NCBI RefSeq assembly: GCF_000212735.1
Contig: NC_015510.1
Coordinates: 930,001 to 994,000 of the forward strand
Reading direction: 5' to 3'
Length of the DNA stretch: 64,000 nucleotides
Origin: Haliscomenobacter hydrossis DSM 1100
GTDB lineage: Bacteria > Bacteroidota > Bacteroidia > Chitinophagales > Saprospiraceae
Each line of letters starts with the position of its first letter. The stretch's first letter is position 1. The translations under genes and the position numbers were made by a program. Shown piece after piece: positions 53,219 to 61,841 of the stretch. The notes below the pieces were generated by a model. That model searched no databases. It was given only the letters and a program-made list of their open reading frames with translations, and was not told the DNA's origin.

Positions 53219-53842
53219 ATGTCTAACCAAGAACAAGAACAACCACACAACGAATACGCTTACCTCGCGTTTCACCCCAAAAACGTCATTCTGGTGTTGC
53301 TGCTGATCGGTCTGAGCACCATCTTCATTGCCTTGTCGCTGGCCTATGTATACAACCGGGTGAATCAAAACCTGCCCCCCTTGCGCTTGCCCATCCTGTT
53401 TTTGTTCAACACCTTGATCTTGTTGGGGAGCAGCGCGGCGATGGTTTGGGCCAAAAAATCGTATTTGGCCGATCATACCGACAATTATCAGACTGCCCTG
53501 TGGTGTACCCTGGGTTTGTCTTTGTTGTTCATGCTGGCGCAAGCCGTTGCCTGGTACCTATTGTTCAGCGATGGGGTGCTGATGAGTTCGGACAATTCAG
53601 CGGGATACCTGTACGTCATTTCGGGTCTGCACTTTGCACACGTGATTGCCGGATTGCCATTCCTGGGCTATTTTATTTATCAGGCACGGTACCGCATGAA
53701 GGAGCCCGTGAGTGTACTGATCTATTTTTCAGATCCGGAAAAACGTTTGAGCCTGCGCCTATTGGGCATCTACTGGCATTTTTTGGATGTGCTGTGGATT
53801 TACCTGGTGATCTTTTTTTACGTGAATTATTTTATCCGTTAG
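53219..53842 (+). CDS. Cytochrome c oxidase subunit III-like membrane protein
   Basis: The 207-residue protein has five hydrophobic helices (VILVLLLIGLSTIFIALSL, LPILFLFNTLILLGSSAAMV, ALWCTLGLSLLFMLAQAVAW, YVISGLHFAHVIAGLPFLGY, HFLDVLWIYLVIFFYVNYFI). The typical subunit III motifs are there: SGLHFAHVIAG and YWHFLDVLWIYL. It should be part of a haem-copper oxidase. Other subunits are not in this window, so it may be a stand-alone or auxiliary copy. It overlaps the convergent DinB gene by 4 bases. Confidence 0.9.
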   Translation: MSNQEQEQPHNEYAYLAFHPKNVILVLLLIGLSTIFIALSLAYVYNRVNQNLPPLRLPILFLFNTLILLGSSAAMVWAKKSYLADHTDNYQTALWCTLGLSLLFMLAQAVAWYLLFSDGVLMSSDNSAGYLYVISGLHFAHVIAGLPFLGYFIYQARYRMKEPVSVLIYFSDPEKRLSLRLLGIYWHFLDVLWIYLVIFFYVNYFIR

Positions 53843-54315
53843 TATAGATTCAAAAACTTGCTTTCGAAAGGTCCATCTGAAAATATTTGTCGCAAGTGAT
53901 GTTTGAGGTGTTCCACGTAATCGGCCATGATGAAGCCCAATTCAAAAGGCCCTGCACCATCAATGTGAAGGGTATGCTGCAAAACAGCGGGGTCTACGTG
54001 GCGGATGACATGCGCCAGGTGCCGGTTGTAAGCCAACCACAAATCCAGTACGGTTGCCCATTCTGCTTGTTGGTACTGCTGGGCAGCGACCCAAAAATCC
54101 TGCGCATACCCCACAAATTCCAATTGTGGGGTCGCCATACTGCGCACAAATTTTTGTTGATTGTTGCAGGCCGAATCGATCAGGTGTCCGATGATTTCCT
54201 GGGGCGCCCATTTTTCTGGACCTGGTTTTTGCCTGGCTTGTTCGGGCGTGATGTGTCGTAAAAGTGGCTCGGCAGTTTTTAATACGGCGAGGAGTTCGTT
54301 GGAAACTTCGTTCAT
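53839..54315 (-). CDS. DinB family protein (second copy)
   Basis: A 158-residue protein with the DinB pattern: LRHITPEQARQKPGPEKWAP then EIIGHLIDSACNNQQKF, and a late YVEHLKHHLRQIF. The His residues fit the usual metal site. It is more like the group annotated as DinB_2/YfiT-like thiol transferases than the copy at 30.8 kb. The upstream gap to the FGE-like gene is filled by a palindrome. Confidence 0.88.
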   Translation of the reverse strand: MNEVSNELLAVLKTAEPLLRHITPEQARQKPGPEKWAPQEIIGHLIDSACNNQQKFVRSMATPQLEFVGYAQDFWVAAQQYQQAEWATVLDLWLAYNRHLAHVIRHVDPAVLQHTLHIDGAGPFELGFIMADYVEHLKHHLRQIFSDGPFESKFLNLY

Positions 54316-54316
54316 T

Positions 54317-54453
54317 GGTTGAAAAGTTGAAGCGTTTATGGTTGAAAAGTTGAAGGGTTGAAAAGTTGAGCACCCGCACCGCACCTCGGCTTCGCTCGGC
54401 GACCGGATGCGGGTGCTCAACTTTTCAACCATAAACATTTCAACTCTTCAACT
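54317..54453. repeat. gttgaaaag-type palindrome
   Basis: The left arm of ggttgaaaagttgaag units plus gagcacccgca (54317-54379) is inverted as tgcgggtgctcaacttttcaa and onward (54408-54453). It lies between the FGE-like gene and dinB on the reverse strand. Confidence 0.88.
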
Positions 54454-54454
54454 A

Positions 54455-55600
54455 TTATTTATCCCGCACACAACGAAAGCCCGTATGTTCCAAACCCGTA
54501 TCCGGGCTGGTTTTCATTCGTGCAGCGACCCGGTAACCCGAGCAGTAGCTGTCGTTGCACAGGAAGGAACCACCCCGCACTACCTTTTTGGGCGCATTGG
54601 GTTCCTCGGGATCATAACTATCCGCAGGGCCTTGCGGGTTACGCAGGGTACCTTTATTTTGTGCATAATAATCCGGGCGATACCAGTCGGCGCACCATTC
54701 CCAGACGTTGCCCGCCATGTCGTACAAGCCGTAGGGATTGGCGGCAAAAGATTTGACGGGAGACAAGCGTTGGAAGCCATCCTCATTGAGCTGTTTTACC
54801 GGGAATTCACCTTGGAAGAAGTTGGCCTTTTGTGGTGAAACCGGTTCCATTCCCCAGGGATAAATGGCCTCGCTTTGGCCACCACGCCCGGCGTATTCCC
54901 ATTCCGCTTCGGTAGGCAGGCGTTTGCCCGCCCATTTGCAATAAGCGATGGCATCGTACCAACAAACGTGTACTACGGGGTGCTTGTCCTTACCTTTGAG
55001 GTTACTGCCCGGGCCCTCCGGCTGTCGCCAATTGGCACCTTTGACCATCTGCCACCAGTCGGCAGGAGATAAGGTTTGGATATTTCCGCTCGGGGGCGCT
55101 GTAAACACCAGGGAAAAAGGCTGCAACTCTTCCGCCGAAGGCAGTTCCGTTCCGGGTGGAACCTGTTTTTTGAGTTCTTCCAGATCGATGGCGCGTTCAG
55201 CCACCGTAACGTAGCCCGTGGCGTCCACAAAGCGTTGAAATTGGGCATTGGTCACTTCGGTGGCGTCCATCCAAAAACCCTTTACTTCCACCGCATGTTT
55301 GGGGTATTCATCGGGCCGGGCCTGCGCATTGTCGCCACCCATTTGGAATTGCCCCGCTTGGATTTCCACCATTCCTTCCTGGCTTTTGGCCTCGACAGGA
55401 TCGGGCTGAATGCGGTCGATGGCATCCAGAAAATCGGCGATGAGGTAGTCCGCGTGGGTGCCATAAGGCGAAGCACCCGTGTAACAATGTTCATCGGCGG
55501 ATACCGGAGGCACCTCGGCAGTTTGGGGCTTTTGGGGAGATTGGCAACTCCATACACTCCATCCGAGCAATGGCAGCAACAATAAAAAATAATTACGCAT
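54455..55600 (-). CDS. Formylglycine-generating enzyme-type (SUMF1) lipoprotein
   Basis: The 381-residue protein has a lipobox (LLGWSVWSCQS, Cys about residue 19). The SUMF1 domain spans about residues 75-380: GQFQMGGDNAQARPDEYPKH, DATEVTNAQFQRF, HVCWYDAIAYCKWAGKRLPT, GNVWEWCADWY. The region GGSFLCNDSYCSGYRVAAR carries both cysteines (C348, C353) at the spacing of the copper site in true FGE, which many SUMF1 family proteins lack. It could therefore oxidise a cysteine of a sulfatase or another envelope protein. No sulfatase gene is in the window. Confidence 0.92.
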   Translation of the reverse strand: MRNYFLLLLPLLGWSVWSCQSPQKPQTAEVPPVSADEHCYTGASPYGTHADYLIADFLDAIDRIQPDPVEAKSQEGMVEIQAGQFQMGGDNAQARPDEYPKHAVEVKGFWMDATEVTNAQFQRFVDATGYVTVAERAIDLEELKKQVPPGTELPSAEELQPFSLVFTAPPSGNIQTLSPADWWQMVKGANWRQPEGPGSNLKGKDKHPVVHVCWYDAIAYCKWAGKRLPTEAEWEYAGRGGQSEAIYPWGMEPVSPQKANFFQGEFPVKQLNEDGFQRLSPVKSFAANPYGLYDMAGNVWEWCADWYRPDYYAQNKGTLRNPQGPADSYDPEEPNAPKKVVRGGSFLCNDSYCSGYRVAARMKTSPDTGLEHTGFRCVRDK

Positions 55601-55656
55601 GGGCAAAAATCGATTGGTCCTGCCCCAAAGTTAGGTAAAAGGAGCAGGTGCTTTAG

Positions 55657-56988
55657 TTAAGGGGTCGTCTTTATTTGCCCATTCAACCAATTCACCGTTT
55701 CCGCTGCAATTCGAGGATTAAAATTCCCCTTGGTGTACTGCTGGGTTTTGAAGTTTTGGTAGGCCTCTTGCCAATCCTTACTTTTCATCATGAAGTGATC
55801 CAGATCGGGAATGGTGATCCAGGTGGCGGTATTGGGGTGGGCTTCATTGACGGTCTTTTCGATCATGAGGGGTTCCACCAGACTGCATTGTTCATAGTCA
55901 GCACCGCCGTGCAAGATGAGGACGGGGCAGTTGGTTTTTTGCCAGCTCTCGGCGAGGTTCACCGAGTCCAGTTGTTGCCAAAAACGCCAGTGGCGGCCCC
56001 ACATGTTGTTGCTCCCCGGCTGGTAATTGAGTTCACTTTCTACCAGCGCTTTGTATTCCGGGATGGCCTGCAGTTGGGTCGGTTTTTTTTTGAGTACAAA
56101 AAGTTCGTAATAGATTTTCTGGATTTGGCGCACAAAACTTTCGGTTTGCTGGTAGCTCAGGTTCTCCATCAGCGGCTTTTGAACGCGGTGCATTTCTAAT
56201 AAAAATTCGCTCCAGGGGCGGAATACACAGGCAAAAACCATCACTCCTCTGGGATTGTGGCGTTTGGCCACTTCGGGTGCAATGGTCCCTCCCATGCTGT
56301 GGCCCCAGATGAAGAGCCTGGATTTGTCTACATAAGGCAGTTGTTCCATGTAGCGGTAACCTGCATCGAAACTTTCAATATCGGTGGCCAGGTCGACTTC
56401 GTTGCAGGGCGCACAGCCCTCGCTGTCGCCCAGGCCACTTTTTTCGATGGTCACTACGCCATAACCGTTTTTCAGCCACTCGTTCATCAGTTTGCCGTTG
56501 TAGCTGCTGCTGTAATTTTCAATGCTGCCGCAGCCGTAGCCGGGGATCAGCAAGATGCAAGGCACATTGGTTTTGCCCTTGGGTTTGCGGGTAATGGTAC
56601 GGAGGTAGCCGGCTTTAAATTTCACCCAATCGTATTGAATATCGGCCAAAGCGGAAGTTTCGTAAGGGCGCATTACGGCGCTGATGGTTTTCCCACTGGT
56701 TTGTCCATTGCTGCGGAACAAAATGTCCACTTTATCCCCCGTGCGGATATTGGCCGCTAGGGCATTGTAATCTGCCATTTTTTTGAGCTGCTTGCCATTG
56801 AGCTGCAGGAGGATATCTCCTTTTTTCAGTCCAGTAGCGGCCAGGGTGGTATTGGGCAAAATGGTATCCACCACAATGCCTTCGGGGTTTTCTTTGCCTT
56901 GCATGCCCATGATGGCTTTGCGTTTGGGTTGGGCAAAAGTGCTGGAGATACAACAGAGTAAAAACAGGGCGAGAAATGGAAATTTCAT
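55657..56988 (-). CDS. Secreted PDZ-alpha/beta hydrolase fusion
   Basis: The 443-residue protein has a signal peptide (FPFLALFLLCCISSTFAQ), a PDZ-like domain (27-115; GIVVDTILPNTTLAATGLKK then GDILLQLNGKQL), and an alpha/beta hydrolase domain with nucleophile S231 in GHSMGG, acid in HGGADYEQC and His in IPDLDHFMM. It is an exported esterase or peptidase-like hydrolase; the substrate is unknown. The neighbours are unrelated. The 56989-57150 gap shows nothing notable. Confidence 0.9.
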   Translation of the reverse strand: MKFPFLALFLLCCISSTFAQPKRKAIMGMQGKENPEGIVVDTILPNTTLAATGLKKGDILLQLNGKQLKKMADYNALAANIRTGDKVDILFRSNGQTSGKTISAVMRPYETSALADIQYDWVKFKAGYLRTITRKPKGKTNVPCILLIPGYGCGSIENYSSSYNGKLMNEWLKNGYGVVTIEKSGLGDSEGCAPCNEVDLATDIESFDAGYRYMEQLPYVDKSRLFIWGHSMGGTIAPEVAKRHNPRGVMVFACVFRPWSEFLLEMHRVQKPLMENLSYQQTESFVRQIQKIYYELFVLKKKPTQLQAIPEYKALVESELNYQPGSNNMWGRHWRFWQQLDSVNLAESWQKTNCPVLILHGGADYEQCSLVEPLMIEKTVNEAHPNTATWITIPDLDHFMMKSKDWQEAYQNFKTQQYTKGNFNPRIAAETVNWLNGQIKTTP

Positions 56989-57150
56989 GTGCTATAGATT
57001 TGTAGAGCGAAACTAGTGTTAGTTACCCAAAACAGTATCCCCCATTGCGGGGGAGATCGGCAAAGGAGTGACCTGCTCGGTGCCAACCAAGTAGGGAGAT
57101 GAGCCGTTTATCAATCAGCGTGTTTTTTTTGGAACTTGTAGCGTTAGTAC

Positions 57151-58479
57151 CTAGCTCTTCTTCCGATTCTCATAAGACTTTCCATATTTCTTTTTCATCG
57201 CCGCAACATGGTCTTTTTTGACATTGACCTTGCTATTTTTCTCGGATTTTTTGTGAAACGCCGGCCCGACATTTTGTTTGATGGTGGTTTTGACCGTAAT
57301 GGTTTTCATGTATTCTTTCGGCTGTTCCTCGGGTAGGATTTGATCCGAAATTTCCAGTCCTTCGGGTAGTTCGACCTGTGGAACACTGTAGTTCATCAGT
57401 TTTTCGATTTCCGTCAGGTATTCCTGTTCTTTTTCGGTCACAAACGAAATGGCAATGCCTTTGCGTTCCACCCGCCCCGTTCTGCCGATGCGGTGGATGT
57501 AATTTTCGGGCACGCTGGGCATGTCAAAATTGATCACGTGGGTGACCTCAGCCACATCGATGCCTCGGGCAATGATGTCCGTAGCGATCAATACCCGGGA
57601 TTCACCCGCATGAAAGGCATTTACCGCCGCAAAGCGGAAGGGTTGGGATTTGTTGGAGTGGATGACCTGAATTTTTATCCCCCATTCCTCGTCCAGGGCT
57701 TCAAAAACCCGGTCGGCCAAACTTTTGGTGGAGACAAAAACCAACACTTTGCTCATCTCGGGGTTGCTGGTCAAAAGTAACTTGAGCAAGGATACTTTGG
57801 TATAAAAATTGGGAACCGGATAATAACTTTGATCGATGTTTTCCAAGGGAGTCCCCACTGGCGTGGCTTCAATCCGGATCAAATTGTCAAAATAGTCCGC
57901 GATCAACAGTTCAACATCTTCATTTAAAGTAGCCGAAAAGAGCAGATTTTGCCTGCGTTCGGGGATCGAATCAAAGATTACTTTGAGCTGCGCCCGAAAG
58001 CCCAGGTTCAACATTTCGTCAAACTCATCAATCACCAGTTTTTTGAGGTCTTTGGTTTTTAACACTCCATTTGACAACAAATCGACCAATCGCCCCGGTG
58101 TGCCTACCACGACGTCGGCACCCTGGGCAAGCTGGGCTGCCTGTGGTTTGAGGTTGACTCCGCCATATACGCCCACGACCACCAGACTCAGGTATTTGCT
58201 CAGTTTTTCAACGGCCTCTACGACTTGTGTTACCAATTCACGGGTGGGCACGATGATCAGCACCTGGGGTGTTTTTTTCTTGGAATATTCATATTGACGC
58301 AGGCAAGGCAACAAATAGGCAAAGGTTTTGCCTGTCCCGGTTTGGGCAATTCCACATACATCTTTGCCCGACATGACCACCGAAAAAACTTTGGCCTGGA
58401 TGGTTGTAGGCGTACTAATGCCGATGTCTTGAAGAGCGTTCAAGAGTGGTTTATTGAGATTTAAATCGCTGAAATTCAT
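57151..58479 (-). CDS. DEAD-box type RNA helicase (DEFD variant)
   Basis: The 442-residue protein has motif Q (PTTIQAKV), motif I AQTGTGKT, Ib TPGRL, motif II VIDEFDEM (DEFD in place of DEAD), motif III SAT and motif VI HRIGRTGR. The C-terminal tail is basic (HKKSEKNSKVNVKKDHVAAM). Such enzymes act in ribosome assembly and RNA turnover, often in cold growth. An exact TAnnTTTG box sits in front of it. Confidence 0.94.
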   Translation of the reverse strand: MNFSDLNLNKPLLNALQDIGISTPTTIQAKVFSVVMSGKDVCGIAQTGTGKTFAYLLPCLRQYEYSKKKTPQVLIIVPTRELVTQVVEAVEKLSKYLSLVVVGVYGGVNLKPQAAQLAQGADVVVGTPGRLVDLLSNGVLKTKDLKKLVIDEFDEMLNLGFRAQLKVIFDSIPERRQNLLFSATLNEDVELLIADYFDNLIRIEATPVGTPLENIDQSYYPVPNFYTKVSLLKLLLTSNPEMSKVLVFVSTKSLADRVFEALDEEWGIKIQVIHSNKSQPFRFAAVNAFHAGESRVLIATDIIARGIDVAEVTHVINFDMPSVPENYIHRIGRTGRVERKGIAISFVTEKEQEYLTEIEKLMNYSVPQVELPEGLEISDQILPEEQPKEYMKTITVKTTIKQNVGPAFHKKSEKNSKVNVKKDHVAAMKKKYGKSYENRKKS

Positions 58480-58501
58480 AACCCGTGTGATAATTTGAGC
58501 A

Positions 58502-58509
58502 CAAAGGTA
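58502..58509 (-). promoter_or_regulatory. Candidate -7 box of the helicase gene
   Basis: On the reverse strand TACCTTTG matches TAnnTTTG exactly, 22 bases before the start codon. Confidence 0.45.
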
Positions 58510-58555
58510 CGCTCTTTTTTAAACTTTAAATTTTGCACCAGCAATTAGAGCGAAT

Positions 58556-59926
58556 ATGGTTCTTTCAAAAGAAATGTCTATTTTTCAGCTTTCCTACATC
58601 AAAAACCCTTCACACATGCTTCTGATCGTACTGATTTCAGCCGTAGTGCTGTTGATTTTACTCATCACTTTATTCAAATTTAACGCATTTATCGCCCTTG
58701 TTTTAGTTTCCATTCTGGCTGGTTTAAGCGCCCAGATGGCTCCGGTTGACGTGATCAAAGCCGTTCAAAAAGGAATGGGAGATACCTTGGGGTCACTTAC
58801 TTTAATCATCACCTTTGGTGCATTGCTGGCCATCATCTTATCCGAAACGGGTGCGGTAAGGCGAATTAGTCTGGGCTTGATTGATACATTCGGCATGAAG
58901 TACCTGGGGCTATCGATGGCATTGAGTGCCTTTGTGATCGGCATCGTCATGTTCTACAATGCTGGTTTTATTTTGTTGTTGCCACTCGTTTTTAGCATCG
59001 CCCGCCGCACAGGTATATCCTTGATCCAGGTCGTCATTCCTGTTTCGGCGGCACTATCGGTTACGCATGGATTTCTTCCTCCCCACCCAGCACCCTCTGG
59101 CATTGCCAGTTTGTTTGGTGCCAATGTGGGTTTGGTCATTATTTATGGCATCATTGTGGCCATTCCGGCCATCTTTTTTTCCGGAATACTCTTTCCTCGT
59201 TTGCTGCGGGGAATGGACATCAAACCATCAGACAAGCTGTTTCCAGAAAATGAAAACAGCAATGCCCCTTTGCCTGAGTTCTGGCCAAGTCTGATTGCGG
59301 CACTGATTCCGGTGGTCTTGATGGCCGTAGCCACCATCGGTGATCTGGTTTTGGAAAAAGAAAATACCATCCGGCAGGTCTTGAGTTTTATTGGTGACCC
59401 AAGTACAGCGATGATTCTGGGGGTTTTTCTGGCTATCCCGATCTTGGGGCAACAAAAGAATTTTGGTGCCATCATGCAAAAAACCTCCACTGCCATTGAA
59501 AGTGTAGCAACCATTTTGTTGATTGTTAGTGGTGGTGGAGCATTCAAACAAGTATTGATTGAATCCGGTATTGGCGATCAATTGTCTGCCCTCATGGAGG
59601 GAATTGAGTTATCTCCCCTATTTTTAGGGTGGTTGATTGCTACGATCATTCGGGTCTCACTCGGATCTGCAACTGTGGCAGGTTTGATGGCGGCAGGAAT
59701 CATTCAGCCCATGATGGTCGGCTCTGATGTGTCTCCGGAGCTCATGGTTTTGGCCATTGGTGCGGGTAGTTTGATGCTTTCTCACGTAAATGATACTGGA
59801 TTTTGGATGTTCAAAGAATACATGGGGCTGACGGTGGGGCAAACTTTCCGTACCTGGACCATTATGGAAGGCATCGTTGGCGTGGTCGGATTAATTGGCG
59901 TAATGCTACTCAGTCTGGTGGTCTAG
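58556..59926 (+). CDS. GntP family gluconate/sugar-acid:H+ symporter
   Basis: A 456-residue protein, almost entirely hydrophobic, with about 12-14 helices. Family hallmarks are FGALLAIILSETGAVRRIS, FYNAGFILLLPLVFSIARR, and the SHVNDTGFWMFKEYMGL signature near the C-terminus. GntP proteins import gluconate or related acids; such a substrate would fit the IlvD/Edd dehydratase elsewhere in the window, but the genes are far apart. Starts at 58574 and 58616 are possible. It is divergent from the helicase. Confidence 0.93.
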   Translation: MVLSKEMSIFQLSYIKNPSHMLLIVLISAVVLLILLITLFKFNAFIALVLVSILAGLSAQMAPVDVIKAVQKGMGDTLGSLTLIITFGALLAIILSETGAVRRISLGLIDTFGMKYLGLSMALSAFVIGIVMFYNAGFILLLPLVFSIARRTGISLIQVVIPVSAALSVTHGFLPPHPAPSGIASLFGANVGLVIIYGIIVAIPAIFFSGILFPRLLRGMDIKPSDKLFPENENSNAPLPEFWPSLIAALIPVVLMAVATIGDLVLEKENTIRQVLSFIGDPSTAMILGVFLAIPILGQQKNFGAIMQKTSTAIESVATILLIVSGGGAFKQVLIESGIGDQLSALMEGIELSPLFLGWLIATIIRVSLGSATVAGLMAAGIIQPMMVGSDVSPELMVLAIGAGSLMLSHVNDTGFWMFKEYMGLTVGQTFRTWTIMEGIVGVVGLIGVMLLSLVV

Positions 59927-59928
59927 AG

Positions 59929-60024
59929 AATGACGAATTTTTCGAATGACGAATGACGAATTGTCCGCAGGGTTTGGAACTGCGGAGACCCATTCGTCAC
60001 TCGTCATTCGAAAAATTCGTCATT
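59929..60024. repeat. aatgacgaa-type palindrome
   Basis: aatgacgaatttttcgaatg and onward (59929-59962) is inverted at 59990-60024 with near-perfect pairing; the units are gaatgac. It is directly after the GntP stop. Confidence 0.88.
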
Positions 60025-60040
60025 TAATTACGGGCTATTA

Positions 60041-60081
60041 AAAAAAAAAGAGCCAATGCCTTAAAAAAGCATTGACTCTTT
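60041..60081 (-). terminator. Intrinsic terminator of tRNA-His
   Basis: On the reverse strand aaagagtcaatgc pairs with gcattggctcttt, followed by about ten T. It is 6 bases after the tRNA. Confidence 0.9.
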
Positions 60082-60086
60082 GTGTG

Positions 60087-60161
60087 GGTGAATGACCGGG
60101 TTCGAACCGGCGACCCCCAGAACCACAATCTGGTGCTCTAACCAACTGAGCTACAATCACC
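60087..60161 (-). tRNA. tRNA-His (GTG)
   Basis: Reading the reverse strand: acceptor ggtgattg against cattcacc, with the extra 5' G of tRNA-His and one T-T mismatch at the sixth pair. The D-arm is gctcagttggttagagc, the anticodon loop ttgtggt gives GTG, and the T-arm is ccggttcgaacccgg. No CCA encoded. Confidence 0.95.
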
Positions 60162-60189
60162 ATGTTGGTGCCTTATTTCTAAAGCAAGG

Positions 60190-60221
60190 CAAAGATAATA
60201 TTCCACGTTGGAATTTGTCAA
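60190..60221 (-). promoter_or_regulatory. Promoter of tRNA-His
   Basis: On the reverse strand TTG (60219-60221), a 21-base spacer and TATCTTTG (60190-60197), an exact TAnnTTTG. It has the same spacing as the tRNA-Lys promoter. Confidence 0.7.
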
Positions 60222-60239
60222 GTTTGTAGAGAAAAAAAT

Positions 60240-60773
60240 TTACTTGAAGATTCCAAACAAACCACCTTTACCCTTATTACGCTTTTTCTTCGAATTTTGT
60301 TCCCAAGGATACTTATCTCTTTTCCAAATTACATAGCGCAGGCTGATTCCGGTCTGGCTGTAAAAGGTTTGTTCCCCTCCCTTGAGGTTGATTGCTGGCT
60401 TGTAATCGTAAGAAAGATTGATGCTGCCAATGGTCAATTCCAGGCCCGCAATAAAATCGATGCCCCAGGGGTCTTCATAGTTGACTTCCAGCTGATCGGC
60501 CCAGCCCTTGTGAAATCCGGCACCGTAATAAAAATTGAGCCTACGCGTCAATATTGGTTTATGGATGAGGCCCAAAATCGTAAGCTGGGTTTCTTCGCGC
60601 TGTAAACTGGATTGCAGCAACATTTCCGCAGCATAATTTTTATACACACGTTGACGCATGGTCAGTCCCCATTCGGTGCCCATACGCAAGCCCACCGCAG
60701 TATTGTAAGACTGGCCATGAGCCAGACCAGCAACCAAAAATAGAGCCACGGCAATTAGATTCCCTTTTTTCAT
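60240..60773 (-). CDS. Outer-membrane beta-barrel-like protein
   Basis: The 177-residue protein has a signal peptide (MKKGNLIAVALFLVAGLAHGQ). Alternating amphipathic strands follow (YNTAVGLRMGTEWGLTMRQR, LNFYYGAGFHKGW, WGIDFIAGLELTIGSINLSY, SYDYKPAINL). The C-terminus is strongly basic (NSKKKRNKGKGGLFGIFK), which is unusual for a barrel. No specific family is named. Confidence 0.7.
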   Translation of the reverse strand: MKKGNLIAVALFLVAGLAHGQSYNTAVGLRMGTEWGLTMRQRVYKNYAAEMLLQSSLQREETQLTILGLIHKPILTRRLNFYYGAGFHKGWADQLEVNYEDPWGIDFIAGLELTIGSINLSYDYKPAINLKGGEQTFYSQTGISLRYVIWKRDKYPWEQNSKKKRNKGKGGLFGIFK

Positions 60774-61000
60774 GCATCCCTAAACGAAAAAAAAGAATGG
60801 CTTAGTGCCATATTAATGAGAAAAAAATGTAACTTTGGACATATCTTTTGTTTCCTCCCCCCTTTCGATTCATTTTTTTTGCCTCAGATCAATTTTCACT
60901 TTACATTCAGCTTCCGTTTTTTCTCGCCTAACATTAAGAATCATTCTCACCTAACAAGTTTTTCATTAGTACAGGATTTTTCATTTTACAAATTATACTC

Positions 61001-61765
61001 ATGAAACAGTATTGCTTTTCTAGCCTGTTGGCTTTACTGGCTATTGCGTGGTTGCCACTTGGTGCACAAACGACTTTAGCCAATCCATTCAAATTCCCAA
61101 GTGAAGGTGGAGTGTTGTTCGGAGTCTCAAATTATGCCGGAGACATTGTCAAAAAAGGGGATTACGATTTAGGTGCTGCTTGCTTTTTATTTGGCGCTTA
61201 TTATCGCTTGTACACCAACAACAACTTGAGTTGGCGCTTCGGCTTAAACCAGGGAAGCCTAAAGGGCGATGACCTGGATTGGGTGGGCACCGACCGCATT
61301 GGTCGTGGATTTAATTTTTCCACTCCACTTACCGAAATTACGAGCAGGGTTGAGTACGACTTTATGAACCACCGGCGCTGGAGTGTCCCCAATGGCTTTC
61401 AACGAAAATTCAGTTTTTATCTTTTTGCAGGAGTGGGCGTTGGCTTCATCAACCCCAAAACTGAATACAACAGTAATTTGGGTAATCGTTACGATCTTTT
61501 GATCGCAGAAGACGAAAAGAACCGTGGTTCTACCGTATTTACCATTCCTTTTGGCGGTGGGATTAAAATTGACCTCAGCGAAAGATGGATCATTGGGGGA
61601 GAATTCGGACTTAATCCGGTATTCAACGATTACCTTGATGGCATCAGCGAATCGGCTAATCCTAAAGAAAACGATTGGTATTCGATTGGGGGACTTACCC
61701 TGTCTTATCGTTTGCAATCGGTGTTGAACCGTCGCTTTTTCATCAAAGCAGAGAAATCTGAATAG
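61001..61765 (+). CDS. PorG/DUF6089-like outer-membrane protein
   Basis: A 254-residue protein with a signal peptide (LLALLAIAWLPLGAQ). The start of the mature part, GGVLFGVSNYAGDIVKKGDY, and the barrel pattern that follows (LFGAYYRLYTNNNLSWRFGL ... FYLFAGVGVGFINP ... IPFGGGIKIDLSERW) match DUF6089, which includes PorG of the type IX secretion machinery. Several paralogues often exist, so whether this is the T9SS component or a relative is open. The window also encodes a T9SS substrate. Confidence 0.75.
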   Translation: MKQYCFSSLLALLAIAWLPLGAQTTLANPFKFPSEGGVLFGVSNYAGDIVKKGDYDLGAACFLFGAYYRLYTNNNLSWRFGLNQGSLKGDDLDWVGTDRIGRGFNFSTPLTEITSRVEYDFMNHRRWSVPNGFQRKFSFYLFAGVGVGFINPKTEYNSNLGNRYDLLIAEDEKNRGSTVFTIPFGGGIKIDLSERWIIGGEFGLNPVFNDYLDGISESANPKENDWYSIGGLTLSYRLQSVLNRRFFIKAEKSE

Positions 61766-61839
61766 TTATGAGTGATGGGTTATGAGTGATGACTGATTTT
61801 CGTTCACTCATAACTCATAACCTATAATTCATCACTATT
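61761..61839. repeat. agttatgagtgatg-type palindrome
   Basis: agttatgagtgatgggttat and onward is inverted as ...ataactcataacctataatt, with some mismatches. It lies between the convergent porG-like gene and the coiled-coil gene, where it may also act as a terminator. Confidence 0.75.
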
Positions 61840-61841
61840 TT

